Assembly (NCBI GenBank): GCA_004555175.1
Contig: SFJE01000017.1
Coordinates: 1-42,500 of the forward strand
Reading direction: 5' to 3'
Source of the DNA: Lentisphaeraceae bacterium
GTDB lineage: Bacteria; Verrucomicrobiota; Kiritimatiellia; RFP12; DVOR01
Length of the DNA stretch: 42,500 nucleotides
The position numbers were made by a program, and so were the translations under genes. The notes beneath the pieces were generated by a model, which was not told the DNA's origin, ran no database searches, and was given only the letters and a program-made list of their open reading frames with translations. Of this stretch, positions 31,580-40,071 are shown piece after piece (the stretch's first letter is position 1; each line of letters opens with the position of its first letter).

Positions 31580-32650
31580 GTGACGAAGCAAAGCAAGAAC
31601 GCAATCGGGGGCGACTTATTACCCATACGCAATTCAACGGCGGAGTTTTTGACCTTTGCCCGCGAACACGGGGCAAACACCATCGCCGTTCGCTTTCAAG
31701 ATGGCATGCTGTGGCTGACGATGACAGGCATTGCCGCCCTCTTTGAGGTGGATAAATCTGTTATTTCGAGACACTTATCAAACATCTTTGCCGCGCAGGA
31801 GCTCTCAGAAGCAGCAACTGTTGCAAAATATGCAACAGTTCGTCAGGAGGGGGCCCGGCAGGTGGAGCGGCAGCTCGATTACTACAACCTAGAGGCCATC
31901 ATCGCCGTGGGCTATCGCGTCAATTCCACCCGGGCAACGGAGTTCCGCCGGTGGGCAACGGGCGTGTTGCGGGACTTCTCGATTCGTGGCTATGTCATCG
32001 ACCGCAAGCGGATGGAAAATGGAACCTTCTTGGGCGAGGACTACTTTGAGCACCTGCTCTCCGAAATCCGCGAGATCCGCCTGAGCGAGCGACGCTTCTA
32101 CCAAAAGATCACCGACATCTACGCCACGGCGATGGACTATGACAAGCATGCCGAAGAGACCCGCAGTTTCTTCGCCAAGGTCCAGAACAAACTTCACTAT
32201 GCAGTTCACGGCCACACGGCAGCCGAGTTGATTTGGGAACGCGCCGATGCCCGTCAAGAACATATGGGCTTAACCACCTGGGAGAAGGCCCCTGAGGGCA
32301 AAATCGTTAAGGCCGATGTGGGGATTGCCAAAAACTATCTTACGCGCGAAGAGCTTGAGTCGCTTGGCAGCATTGTCAATGCTTACCTTGATTTGGCCGA
32401 ACGGCAGGCCAAGAAACAGATTCCGATGACCATGGCCGATTGGGCCAAACACCTCGACCGCATCCTGCTGGCCACTGGCGATGAGCTGCTCACCCGTGCC
32501 AGTGAAATCTCAATGGAGATTGCCCAGGCCAAGGCCGAATCCGAGTTCGACAAGTTCCGCGTTCAGCAAGACCTCGCCTATCAAAGCGACTTTGATCAGC
32601 TGCTCAGCGGCCTTGAAGCCGCCGCTTCCCGCGCCACCCAGGGCCAATAA
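31580..32650 (+). CDS. RhuM-family protein
   Basis: The start is GTG 31580 with GGAGAAG (31570-31576); an upstream open frame to 31286 crosses repeat DNA and precedes the promoter. The 356-residue product has the RhuM pattern: MLWLTMTGIAALFEVDKSVISRHLSNIF (HTH-like), then YNLEAIIAVGYRVNSTRATEFRRWATGVLRDFSIRGYVIDRKRM, then a long helical C-terminus with ETRSFFAKVQNKLHYAVHGHTAAELI. The family is named from Salmonella rhuM on a pathogenicity island and is spread with mobile islands; its biochemical role is not known. The gene is less GC-rich than its neighbours, which fits transfer. It is monocistronic. Confidence 0.88.
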   Translation: MTKQSKNAIGGDLLPIRNSTAEFLTFAREHGANTIAVRFQDGMLWLTMTGIAALFEVDKSVISRHLSNIFAAQELSEAATVAKYATVRQEGARQVERQLDYYNLEAIIAVGYRVNSTRATEFRRWATGVLRDFSIRGYVIDRKRMENGTFLGEDYFEHLLSEIREIRLSERRFYQKITDIYATAMDYDKHAEETRSFFAKVQNKLHYAVHGHTAAELIWERADARQEHMGLTTWEKAPEGKIVKADVGIAKNYLTREELESLGSIVNAYLDLAERQAKKQIPMTMADWAKHLDRILLATGDELLTRASEISMEIAQAKAESEFDKFRVQQDLAYQSDFDQLLSGLEAAASRATQGQ

Positions 32651-32709
32651 TCCCGGCACCCCCGCACTTCGCAACGACTGCCGGATTCGACATCACGCTC
32701 CCCCCGGCG

Positions 32710-33318
32710 CTACTCAGCAGCCAAGGCTGGAGCGTAGAGCTCCGGGTGGGCGCGAAGATAGGGGAGGATGGCGGGGGGGAGGGCACCCGGAAGCTCCCCG
32801 GCGGCGAGGGCGGCGCGGAGGTCGGTGCTCGAGAGGTCGAGGAGCGGACCTTGCAACCGGTGGGCGAGGAGCTTGGGGGAGAAGGGGCACGCCGGGGGCT
32901 CAATGCCGGGGCGGTCGAAGGCGATGAAGTGGCAGAGGGTGAGGAGTTCCGCCGGGTGGTGCCACTTGGGGAAGGAGACCACCGAGTCCATCCCGAGGAT
33001 GAACCAGAAGTCGGCATTGGGCTCGGCGGCGCGAAGGGCGCGAAGGGTGTCGACGGTATAGATGGGGCCGGCGGGATAGCACTCGCGCAGGTCGAGGGTG
33101 AGGTGGGGGTGGCCGGCGAGCGCAAGGCGGAGCATCGCGCAACGGGCTTCAACAGGGGTGGCGCGGCGGCTCTTGAGGGCCTGCTGAGCACAGGGCATCA
33201 GACGCACCTCATCGAGGGCGAAGGCTTCGCGGGCGGCTTCGGCCAGGGCGAGGTGGGCGCGGTGGATGGGGTCGAAGGAGCCGCCGAGCAGGCCAATGCG
33301 GCGCGCAGGCTGAGCCAT
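32710..33318 (-). CDS. nadD: Nicotinate-nucleotide adenylyltransferase
   Basis: The 202-residue nucleotidyltransferase makes deamido-NAD from nicotinate mononucleotide and ATP. LLGGSFDPIHRAH (10-22) carries the HxGH-like site, and the C-terminal SSTDLRAAL is the ISSTxIR nucleotide-binding motif. WFILGMDSVVSFPKWH is also typical. The ATG at 33318 shares one base with the rodZ stop (TGATG); the GTG one codon upstream is an alternative. It is the last gene of the minus-strand operon. Confidence 0.93.
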   Translation of the reverse strand: MAQPARRIGLLGGSFDPIHRAHLALAEAAREAFALDEVRLMPCAQQALKSRRATPVEARCAMLRLALAGHPHLTLDLRECYPAGPIYTVDTLRALRAAEPNADFWFILGMDSVVSFPKWHHPAELLTLCHFIAFDRPGIEPPACPFSPKLLAHRLQGPLLDLSSTDLRAALAAGELPGALPPAILPYLRAHPELYAPALAAE

Positions 33319-34349
33319 CACTTGAAGTAGGGCGTGGGCGGTTCGCCAAGCGAGCGGGGCGTAAAGACCTTGGAGGCCTGAGCGCCCGAGAGGCCAACTT
33401 CAACTTCGGCCGCTTCCGACATCCGAAAGACGTAGCGGAAGGCGAAGATAAGCCCCGTGATAATGAATAACCCCACAAGCATTGCACTCATCTGGGCAAT
33501 ACGGCGCGGCGTGAAGAAGGGGGCGGACTCGGCATCCAAGCGGCGGACTTTGGGGCGCGTAATCAAGCGGATCAGGGCGTTGACCGAGCCGACGATGGCC
33601 TTGCCGGCAGAGAGGAGCGAGCCGAGCCAGGGGCTGGTGGGGTCCTTGACCGGGTGCTGAGGACCGAAGATGGAGCTCTGGGGGCCGGGCATCGGGGCGC
33701 GAACGGGGAGGGCCTGGCGGACGGCCGTGCGCGGCTTAGGGGCCGGCGTGGGGGCAAGGGCCGGGGTTGCGGGGCGGCGCGGAAGTTCATCGCCGCGCAG
33801 GGCAAAGGGCTCCTCTGCAGCTTGGGCGAGGGGCGAGGGCGGGGCGGGCATATCGACCGGCGGAATGTCGGCGCTCTCCGGGGCAAGCGAGACGGTGGTG
33901 TCGGTGGAGACCGGCGGCATCGCGGGCTTGGGAACAGCGGAGGAGAGCGCTTCGGCGGAAGCCACCAGCTTATGGCCAGTGGAGACATGAATGGCCGCAG
34001 GGTCTTCCTTCGGCGGAAGGGTGCGGTGGGCGCCGGTGTGGATGGGTTCGAGGGGCTTTTCGGGGAGGCCGCGGACATTCGGGTGAGAGACCGGGCCGAG
34101 GTCGTTGCCGCGCCCTTCGGCAGCAATGAGCGCGTTGTAATCCTCCTCAAGGGGCTTGGAATCGATGCCCAGTTCACGGCAGTAGTTGCGAATGTAGCCG
34201 CGGCCGTAAGCGGGGGCGACGATGCGCTTGAGATTCTCGGTCTCGAGCATCTCAACGAAGCAGGTGCGCATATTCATCCGCTCGGCGATGTACTCGCGTG
34301 TCCAACCGTGCTCCAAACGTTTCTGTTTAAGGATTTCACCAAATGCCAT
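33318..34349 (-). CDS. rodZ: RodZ-like helix-turn-helix membrane protein
   Basis: The 343-residue product starts with an Xre-type HTH (about 3-68: FGEILKQKRLEHGWTREYIAERMNM...AYGRGYIRNYCRELGI), the cytoplasmic domain that binds MreB in RodZ. A long Pro/Ala-rich linker follows (about 85-270) and one membrane helix at about 286-305 (MLVGLFIITGLIFAFRYVF). Only some 35 residues remain beyond it, so the periplasmic domain of E. coli RodZ is missing. RodZ supports rod shape and cell-wall elongation. SD AAGGAGAG. It follows ftsK by 21 bases. Confidence 0.85.
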   Translation of the reverse strand: MAFGEILKQKRLEHGWTREYIAERMNMRTCFVEMLETENLKRIVAPAYGRGYIRNYCRELGIDSKPLEEDYNALIAAEGRGNDLGPVSHPNVRGLPEKPLEPIHTGAHRTLPPKEDPAAIHVSTGHKLVASAEALSSAVPKPAMPPVSTDTTVSLAPESADIPPVDMPAPPSPLAQAAEEPFALRGDELPRRPATPALAPTPAPKPRTAVRQALPVRAPMPGPQSSIFGPQHPVKDPTSPWLGSLLSAGKAIVGSVNALIRLITRPKVRRLDAESAPFFTPRRIAQMSAMLVGLFIITGLIFAFRYVFRMSEAAEVEVGLSGAQASKVFTPRSLGEPPTPYFK

Positions 34350-34370
34350 AACTGCTCTCCTTGGTGGGGC

Positions 34371-37172
34371 CTAGCGCTCAGGCGCGTCGAGGCTGGCGGG
34401 GTCAAAGTCACCCAGGTCAGGAATGTCGGCGTCGGCCGGGAGGGCCTCGTCGGTCGGTTCGTAGGTAAAGTCTTGGGACGCGGCCATCTCTGGCGCTTGC
34501 TCGGGGGCGGCAGCCTCGGCGGCGAGGCTCTCTTCGAGCTCGCGCTGAGCGATGGCATTGAGGTCCACGAGGATTTCGCGCGAGCCACCGGCCTTGCCAC
34601 CGGGGCCGATGATGCCGCGCTCTTCAAGCATATCGGTGATACGCCCGGCCTTGTTGTAACCAATCTTCAGGCGGCGCTGAAGGGCGGAGGTGGAGAAGCG
34701 GCCGGTCTGGCGGATATATTCTAGGGCGCGCTGGTAGTAGCCTTCGTCGCTCTTGTCATCCTCAGGACCCAGATTGATGGCCGCATCGTCAACGGGGGCG
34801 GCCGCTTCGGGGACGAACTCGGAGATGAGCGAGGAGACGTCATCCTGCGGCTTATCTTCCTTGATGCGGTCGATGGTGTCGGCCAAAACGTGGTCGAAGG
34901 CTGGGCCGGCTTGCTCCTTGATGAAGTTGCAAATACGGGCGATCTCACCGTCGCTGACCCAGGCGGCCTGGGAGCGCTCGGGGGCACGGCCGCCGCGCGC
35001 CAGGAGCATATCGCCCTTGCCGATGAGGTTCTCAGCGCCGACTTCGTCGAGAATGGTGCGCGAGTCATTGCCTTGAGTGACGCGCAGGGCGATGCGGCCA
35101 GGGATGTTGGCCTTGATGGTGCCGGTGATGACGTTGGTGGTGGGGCGCTGGGTGGCAATGATGAGGTGGATGCCGGCCGCGCGCGCCTTCTGGGTGAGGG
35201 AGGTGATGGGAGGCTCAATGTCGGACTTCACATCGAGCATCAAGTCGGCGAGCTCGTCAATGACAATGACAATGTAAGGGAGGCGCTGAATGGGGTTGCT
35301 CCGATCGGGGAGCGGGGCCTCAACGCGGCGGTTGTAGTCGGCAATATTGCGCACGCCGTAGGTCTGCAGCTGCCGATAGCGGCGGTTCATCTCCATCACC
35401 GCCCAGCGCAGCACGAAGACCACCTTCTTGGGCTCGACGACCACGGGATTGAGCAGGTGCGGCAGGTCGTCGTAGGCCGTGAACTCCACGCGCTTGGGGT
35501 CCACCATAATCAGGCGCAACTGGTCCGGACGCCGGCACATCAGGAGCCCCACGAGCATATCGTTGACGGCTACGGACTTGCCCGACCCGGTGCCGCCGGC
35601 GACGAGCAGGTGGGGCATCTCAGCCAGGTCCACAATCAAGTCGCCCCCGGTGGCAAGCTTACCCAACGCCAAGGGCAGGGCCATCTTGCGCTCGGCCTGG
35701 CGCCAGGCATCCCCCTCAAGCACTTCGCGCAAGGTGACCGATTGGCGGACGGTGTTGGGCACTTCAATGCCCACCACGTCGCGCCCCGGGATGGGGGCCT
35801 GGATACGGATGCTCTCGGCGCGCAGCGCCATCAGCAGATTGCTCTCATAGGTCTTGAAGCGCTCAAGCTTCACGCCCGGCGAGGGCATCACCTCGAAGAG
35901 CGTCAGCACCGGACCGCGGATTTGCCCAACCACCTGCGCGGCAATGCCAAACTGCTGGAAGACGCTCTCAATGGCGGAGATGGCCGTCTGCGGATCGTCG
36001 GCATCCTTGGCACGCGGCGGGATGGGGTCGAGCAAATCGGTCGAGGGCATCGTGTAGTCGGGCACCTCGGGCTCGGCAGGCAAATCATTATCGTTGGCAG
36101 CAATGGCTGGGCCGGTGACGGACTTGAGGGGCGAGACGGGCTTGAGGGTGCCGGGGCTGTCACTATTGAGGGTAAAGGGCGGCTCGGGAGCCGGAGGCGG
36201 GGCCGGCGGAGGCGGGGCCGGCGGAGGCGGCGGTGCGCGTTTCGGCTCGGGGGCGCGCGGGCGCTCACCCAGGGAGAGTTGGGCCTCATCCTCCTCGCGC
36301 TGGGCGTAGGCGTGCGCGCTCCAATCGCCCCCGCTCTCGGGCGCGGGGGCTGCGCGGCGGGAAAGGAGGTCGCGCGGGTCGAGTGTCTCAACGGCGGCCT
36401 CGGCCTTACGGCGGAAGAGGGCGGTGACCAAACCGCGCAGCGTCTTAGCCTCAGGGGCAACCGGCGGTAGCGCGGCAGCTTGTTGGCGCTCAGCGAGCAG
36501 GGCGCGCTTGACCTCCTCCTCGCTGCTCAACTCATGCTGCGGCTCGCGCGGTATGGTCAAGCGCACGAGCAACAGGAGGGTGTTGCGCACGCCCACGATG
36601 AGCAGCGCGAAGACAAGTGTCAGCACCCAGAGCAACAGTTGTAGACCAAAGGAGCCCAGCAGCGGGCGGAGGTGCTCGGTAACAATCCACTGGCCCAGCG
36701 CGCCGCCGGCATTGGGGCGCAAGTTGAGGTCTGCCAAGAGCGGGATGGTGGCACCCGTGTCGCCACCGCAAACTTGAAAGAGGCAGGCGAGGGTGACGTA
36801 AAGCCCGGCCATCCAGAGCACACGCAGGCGGAAGAAGCGGACTCGGCCGTGGAGGAGGAAGCCGGCGAGGAGGGCGAGGAGGGGAAAAGCGGCGTAGCGA
36901 TAGGCCAGGCCAGCGAGGCCGTAGCCGTAGAAGGTGAGCCAGGCGCCGAGCTTGCCCACGCGGTTCATCACCAGGCCGTCAGGCGGCGAAGGGGGGTTGC
37001 AGAGCCAGGAGATGTCGCGCCAATCGTAGGTGAGCATCGCCACCAGCGCCACCACCCAGTAGAGCGCGCAGAGCACCCCCAGCACGCGCCGGTGCAAAAC
37101 GACCCGTTCAGAGACCACGCCCGGCTCCTCCGGCGGCGCGAGCGGCCGCATCTGCTGCCCTCTTTTGGCCAT
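34371..37172 (-). CDS. ftsK: DNA translocase FtsK
   Basis: The 933-residue protein clears DNA from the closing septum. Four or so membrane helices lie in 29-205. A Pro-rich disordered linker (about 310-335 and around) joins the motor: FtsK alpha domain (about 395-480), Walker A GGTGSGKS (526-533), Walker B YIVIVIDELADLM (633-645), RPTTNVITGTIKANIP, and a C-terminal gamma winged helix (about 810-868, ALEYIRQTGRFSTSALQRRLKIGYNKAGRITDMLEERGIIGP) that would recognise KOPS DNA signs. An acidic tail of 60 residues follows. The stop TAA of exbD is directly followed by its ATG, with no gap. Confidence 0.95.
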   Translation of the reverse strand: MAKRGQQMRPLAPPEEPGVVSERVVLHRRVLGVLCALYWVVALVAMLTYDWRDISWLCNPPSPPDGLVMNRVGKLGAWLTFYGYGLAGLAYRYAAFPLLALLAGFLLHGRVRFFRLRVLWMAGLYVTLACLFQVCGGDTGATIPLLADLNLRPNAGGALGQWIVTEHLRPLLGSFGLQLLLWVLTLVFALLIVGVRNTLLLLVRLTIPREPQHELSSEEEVKRALLAERQQAAALPPVAPEAKTLRGLVTALFRRKAEAAVETLDPRDLLSRRAAPAPESGGDWSAHAYAQREEDEAQLSLGERPRAPEPKRAPPPPPAPPPPAPPPAPEPPFTLNSDSPGTLKPVSPLKSVTGPAIAANDNDLPAEPEVPDYTMPSTDLLDPIPPRAKDADDPQTAISAIESVFQQFGIAAQVVGQIRGPVLTLFEVMPSPGVKLERFKTYESNLLMALRAESIRIQAPIPGRDVVGIEVPNTVRQSVTLREVLEGDAWRQAERKMALPLALGKLATGGDLIVDLAEMPHLLVAGGTGSGKSVAVNDMLVGLLMCRRPDQLRLIMVDPKRVEFTAYDDLPHLLNPVVVEPKKVVFVLRWAVMEMNRRYRQLQTYGVRNIADYNRRVEAPLPDRSNPIQRLPYIVIVIDELADLMLDVKSDIEPPITSLTQKARAAGIHLIIATQRPTTNVITGTIKANIPGRIALRVTQGNDSRTILDEVGAENLIGKGDMLLARGGRAPERSQAAWVSDGEIARICNFIKEQAGPAFDHVLADTIDRIKEDKPQDDVSSLISEFVPEAAAPVDDAAINLGPEDDKSDEGYYQRALEYIRQTGRFSTSALQRRLKIGYNKAGRITDMLEERGIIGPGGKAGGSREILVDLNAIAQRELEESLAAEAAAPEQAPEMAASQDFTYEPTDEALPADADIPDLGDFDPASLDAPER

Positions 37173-37592
37173 TTATTCGCTCTCCGTGACCAACGAAAAC
37201 TTGTTTAGGCGCGCCCGGCGGAGCACCTTGATCACATCCATAATCCGCCCATAGGCCTGCGTTTCATCGCCGCGAATGTGCGCAGCCACCTGCGGGTTCT
37301 TCTCCACCGCTGCCGTGGCGGCCTGGTAAAGCTCCTCATCGGAGACCTCTTGCTGGCCCAAGAAGAAGTGGCCATCGGCGCGGATTGTGATATTGAGCGG
37401 CTCATCGGCAGGCAGGGGATCGCCCGCGGCCGTGGGGAGCTTGACGGTGATGCCGTTCTGCAGCGCGGGGAAGGTGATGATGAAGGCAATCAACAGCAAG
37501 AAGGTCATGTCCAAGATCGGCGTCATGTTGATCTCGCTGTGGATTTTGCGCTTTCCCCGCGCGCGGGCTCTGGAGAAGCGCCGCTTTAGCAT
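37173..37592 (-). CDS. exbD: ExbD/TolR-family protein
   Basis: The 139-residue inner-membrane protein has a basic N-terminus (1-18), then one membrane helix with the proton-sensing Asp28 in INMTPILDMTFLLLIAF (21-37) and a periplasmic domain with TVKLPTA...DGHFFLGQQEVSDEEL and QVAAHIRGDETQAYGRIMDVIKVLR. It works with ExbB/TolQ as a proton-driven motor energising TonB- or Tol-type systems; the partner TonB or TolA is not in the window. Its start overlaps the exbB end by 7 bases. Confidence 0.93.
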   Translation of the reverse strand: MLKRRFSRARARGKRKIHSEINMTPILDMTFLLLIAFIITFPALQNGITVKLPTAAGDPLPADEPLNITIRADGHFFLGQQEVSDEELYQAATAAVEKNPQVAAHIRGDETQAYGRIMDVIKVLRRARLNKFSLVTESE

Positions 37593-38335
37593 ACGCCTCC
37601 CTTTTCGGATGCGACATAGTTCAGCGAGAGTTTGCCGATGAGCTCTTCGCCAAAGCCCTCCAATTGCACGGTGAAGGCCTCAAGTTTAGCTTGCAGGATG
37701 TTATAGGCAATAGTCGAAGGGATGGCCACCACCAACCCCACCACTGTGGTGAGCAGGGCCGAAGAGATGCCCGGCGCGAGCTCGGCAATATTTGCGCTCC
37801 CGCTCGCGGCCATCGCCTGGAAGGCCAACATCACGCCCCAGACGGTGCCGAAGAGGCCCAGCAGCGGCGCCGAGCTGGTCACCACCGCCAGAGCGGTCAG
37901 CCCGCGGTTGAGGGTAACGGTCTCCTCATCGGTGGCATGGGCACAGGTGCTTGCCACCAGTTCCATCTGCGCAGGGGTGAGCGTGGGGCAGGCTGTTGCA
38001 TCCTGCTGCAAAAGAAGCAACTGCCGGCGCGGAATGAGCTTTACAAAGCGCTCGGAGGTCCGCCGATAGACCGTCTCCAAGGGCGAGTCCTCAAAAGGGT
38101 AGCCCTTATCGCAGTAGAGCGTGAGAGGGTCGTCCTGGCGCGCAAAGTCATCGGCAAAGCGGCGCGAGCGGGCGTTGATGGCCTTCAAGGCGCTGAACTT
38201 TCCCAGAAAGACGGCCCACGAGCCCACACTCATCACAATCTGCGTAATGACGATGAGCTGACCGCAGAAGTCCGAATCGATGAAGGCCTGAATAGGCCCG
38301 CCGACCATTGCCAAGCAGGTGCACGCGCCAATCAT
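37586..38335 (-). CDS. exbB: ExbB/TolQ/MotA-type proton channel protein
   Basis: The 249-residue inner-membrane protein has three membrane helices at about 25-47, 147-172 and 190-213, with the conserved APLLGLFGTVWGVMLAF and ISSALLTTVVGLVVAIPSTIAYN of the ExbB channel. The cytoplasmic loop (about 50-145) is the usual size. Together with ExbD it forms a pentamer/dimer motor. The ATG at 38335 is 4 bases after the argS stop codon. ExbB and TolQ cannot be separated here; pal, tolA and tonB are not in the window. Confidence 0.92.
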   Translation of the reverse strand: MIGACTCLAMVGGPIQAFIDSDFCGQLIVITQIVMSVGSWAVFLGKFSALKAINARSRRFADDFARQDDPLTLYCDKGYPFEDSPLETVYRRTSERFVKLIPRRQLLLLQQDATACPTLTPAQMELVASTCAHATDEETVTLNRGLTALAVVTSSAPLLGLFGTVWGVMLAFQAMAASGSANIAELAPGISSALLTTVVGLVVAIPSTIAYNILQAKLEAFTVQLEGFGEELIGKLSLNYVASEKGGVC

Positions 38336-38339
38336 CGCC

Positions 38340-40052
38340 TCAGATCCTCTCGGGGGTGGGAATGCCCAGGAGCGTCAAGCCGCCGCGCAGGACCTTCGAG
38401 ACGGCACTGCACAGGCCAATGCGGCTATCGCGCACCGCTTCGCTCTCGGCCTTAAGGACGGGCGAGCTTTGGTAGAAGCTGCTATAGAGCTGACTGAGCT
38501 GATAGAGGTAATCGGCCAGGACGCTGGGCTTGCAGAGGTCGCCCGCGCGCTGAACGGCATTGGGGAACTGCAACAGGTGCAGGGCCAGGGCCTTTTCGGC
38601 ATCGGTGCCCAGCGTGATGGGCTGCTCGGCGGGGGCCTTGCCCACGGTGGCGCGATACTTCTCCAAGAGCGAGTTCAAGCGCGCGTTGGCGTATTGCAAG
38701 TAGGGTCCGCTATTGCCTTCCAGCGCCAAGGCCTTATCCCAGGTGAAGACAATCATCGTGGTGGGGTCGTGCGAGAGGTCGGCATACTTAATCGCGCCAA
38801 TACCAATGGCCTCGGCGAGGGCGGCACGCTCGGCCTCGGACCAATCGGGGTGGCTCTCGTCGACAATCTTCCGGGCGCGGGCGGCCGCCTCGTCCAGGAG
38901 CGTCTCGAGCTTGATGACATTGCCCTGGCGCGTGGAGAAGGTCCCTTCGGGCAGGCGCATCAGGCCAAACCAGACGTGCTGCAGGAGCGTCTTGCCGCAG
39001 AGCCCGAGCTTGCCGCAGATGTGGAAGAACTGCTTGAAGTGTAGCTGCTGGCGCTCGTCGGTGACGTAGATGATGCGCGCGGGGTCAAACTCCTCCACGC
39101 GGCTCTTGACGGTGGCGATGTCGGTGGTGGTGTAGTTGAAGCCGCCATCGCGCTTCTGGACAATGGCCACCTCCAGCCCCGCGTCCTTCAAGTCAACAAT
39201 CCAAGCCCCTTCGCTCTGCGTGGCCAGGCCTTGGGCGCGGAGGGCCTCGACGGTGGGGCCGAGGGTCGGCTGATAGTAGCTCTCGCCGCGGTACAGATCG
39301 AACTTCACCCCCAGCCGCGCGTAGATGCGGCCAAACTCCTTGAGCGATATTTCGATGAAGCGCTCCCAGACCGCGCGGTTCTCCGCGTCGCCGGCCTGCA
39401 GCTTCACCAACTCCTCGCGGCAGCGGTCGAGCCACGCCGGGTCTTCCTTCGTGCGGCCGTAGCTCTGCACGTAGACCTTCTCGAGCAGCTCGACGGTGAG
39501 GTTGGCGCGCTCTTCGTCAGTCAAGAAGGCGCGGTAGCCCATAATGAGGATGCCGAACTGCGTGCCCCAGTCGCCGAGGTGGTTATCGGCAATGACCTCG
39601 TAGCCCAGCGCGCGGAGAATACGGTCGATGGCGTTGCCGATGACCGTCGAGCGGATGTGGCCGATGTGCATAGGCTTGGCCACGTTGGGCGAAGAGTAGT
39701 CGATGACCACCTTCTCGCCTGCGCCGCGCTGCGCCACGCCCAGCTTGGGGTCGGCCGCCAACGCCTCAACGCCGGCAGCCACCGCCTTACGCGAGAGTGT
39801 CAGGTTGATAAAGCCCGGCCCGGCCACCTCGGCCTTCTCCAAAATCTCCGGCAAGGGCAGCGCCTGCACCACGGCCTGGGCCACCTCGCGCGGGTTCTTG
39901 CCGGCACGCTTGGCAATGCCCATCGCATCATTGCACTGCCAATCGCCAAAGCGGCTATCCTTCGAGGGCACCACCTTGCCGCCGCCGCACCCGGGCACCA
40001 CGGCCTCAAAGGCCGCCGCCAACCACGCCTTCGCCAAACCTTCGCAATCCAT
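38340..40052 (-). CDS. argS: Arginyl-tRNA synthetase
   Basis: The 570-residue class I synthetase charges tRNA-Arg. Class motif HIGH is at 129-132 (NVAKPMHIGHIRSTVIGNAIDRIL); KMSKS is replaced by FSTRQGNVIKL, a normal variant in ArgRS. The N-terminal Add1 domain (1-110) and the C-terminal anticodon-binding domain (DALR family, ending LCSAVSKVLRGGLTLLGIPTPERI) are present. The ATG at 40052 gives an E. coli-like length (577); the frame open to 40343 extends back into the glnS 3' end. It starts 19 bases after glnS. Confidence 0.95.
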   Translation of the reverse strand: MDCEGLAKAWLAAAFEAVVPGCGGGKVVPSKDSRFGDWQCNDAMGIAKRAGKNPREVAQAVVQALPLPEILEKAEVAGPGFINLTLSRKAVAAGVEALAADPKLGVAQRGAGEKVVIDYSSPNVAKPMHIGHIRSTVIGNAIDRILRALGYEVIADNHLGDWGTQFGILIMGYRAFLTDEERANLTVELLEKVYVQSYGRTKEDPAWLDRCREELVKLQAGDAENRAVWERFIEISLKEFGRIYARLGVKFDLYRGESYYQPTLGPTVEALRAQGLATQSEGAWIVDLKDAGLEVAIVQKRDGGFNYTTTDIATVKSRVEEFDPARIIYVTDERQQLHFKQFFHICGKLGLCGKTLLQHVWFGLMRLPEGTFSTRQGNVIKLETLLDEAAARARKIVDESHPDWSEAERAALAEAIGIGAIKYADLSHDPTTMIVFTWDKALALEGNSGPYLQYANARLNSLLEKYRATVGKAPAEQPITLGTDAEKALALHLLQFPNAVQRAGDLCKPSVLADYLYQLSQLYSSFYQSSPVLKAESEAVRDSRIGLCSAVSKVLRGGLTLLGIPTPERI

Positions 40053-40071
40053 TGGCTCTCTCCCGCTTTCC

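Noticed and set aside
32651..32709. Shared terminator between the RhuM gene and nadD
   Set aside because: The 59-base gap between the convergent genes shows no convincing stem with a T run on either strand.
33319..33321. GTG start for nadD
   Set aside because: Possible, but the ATG one codon later couples directly to the rodZ stop; the two differ by one residue only.
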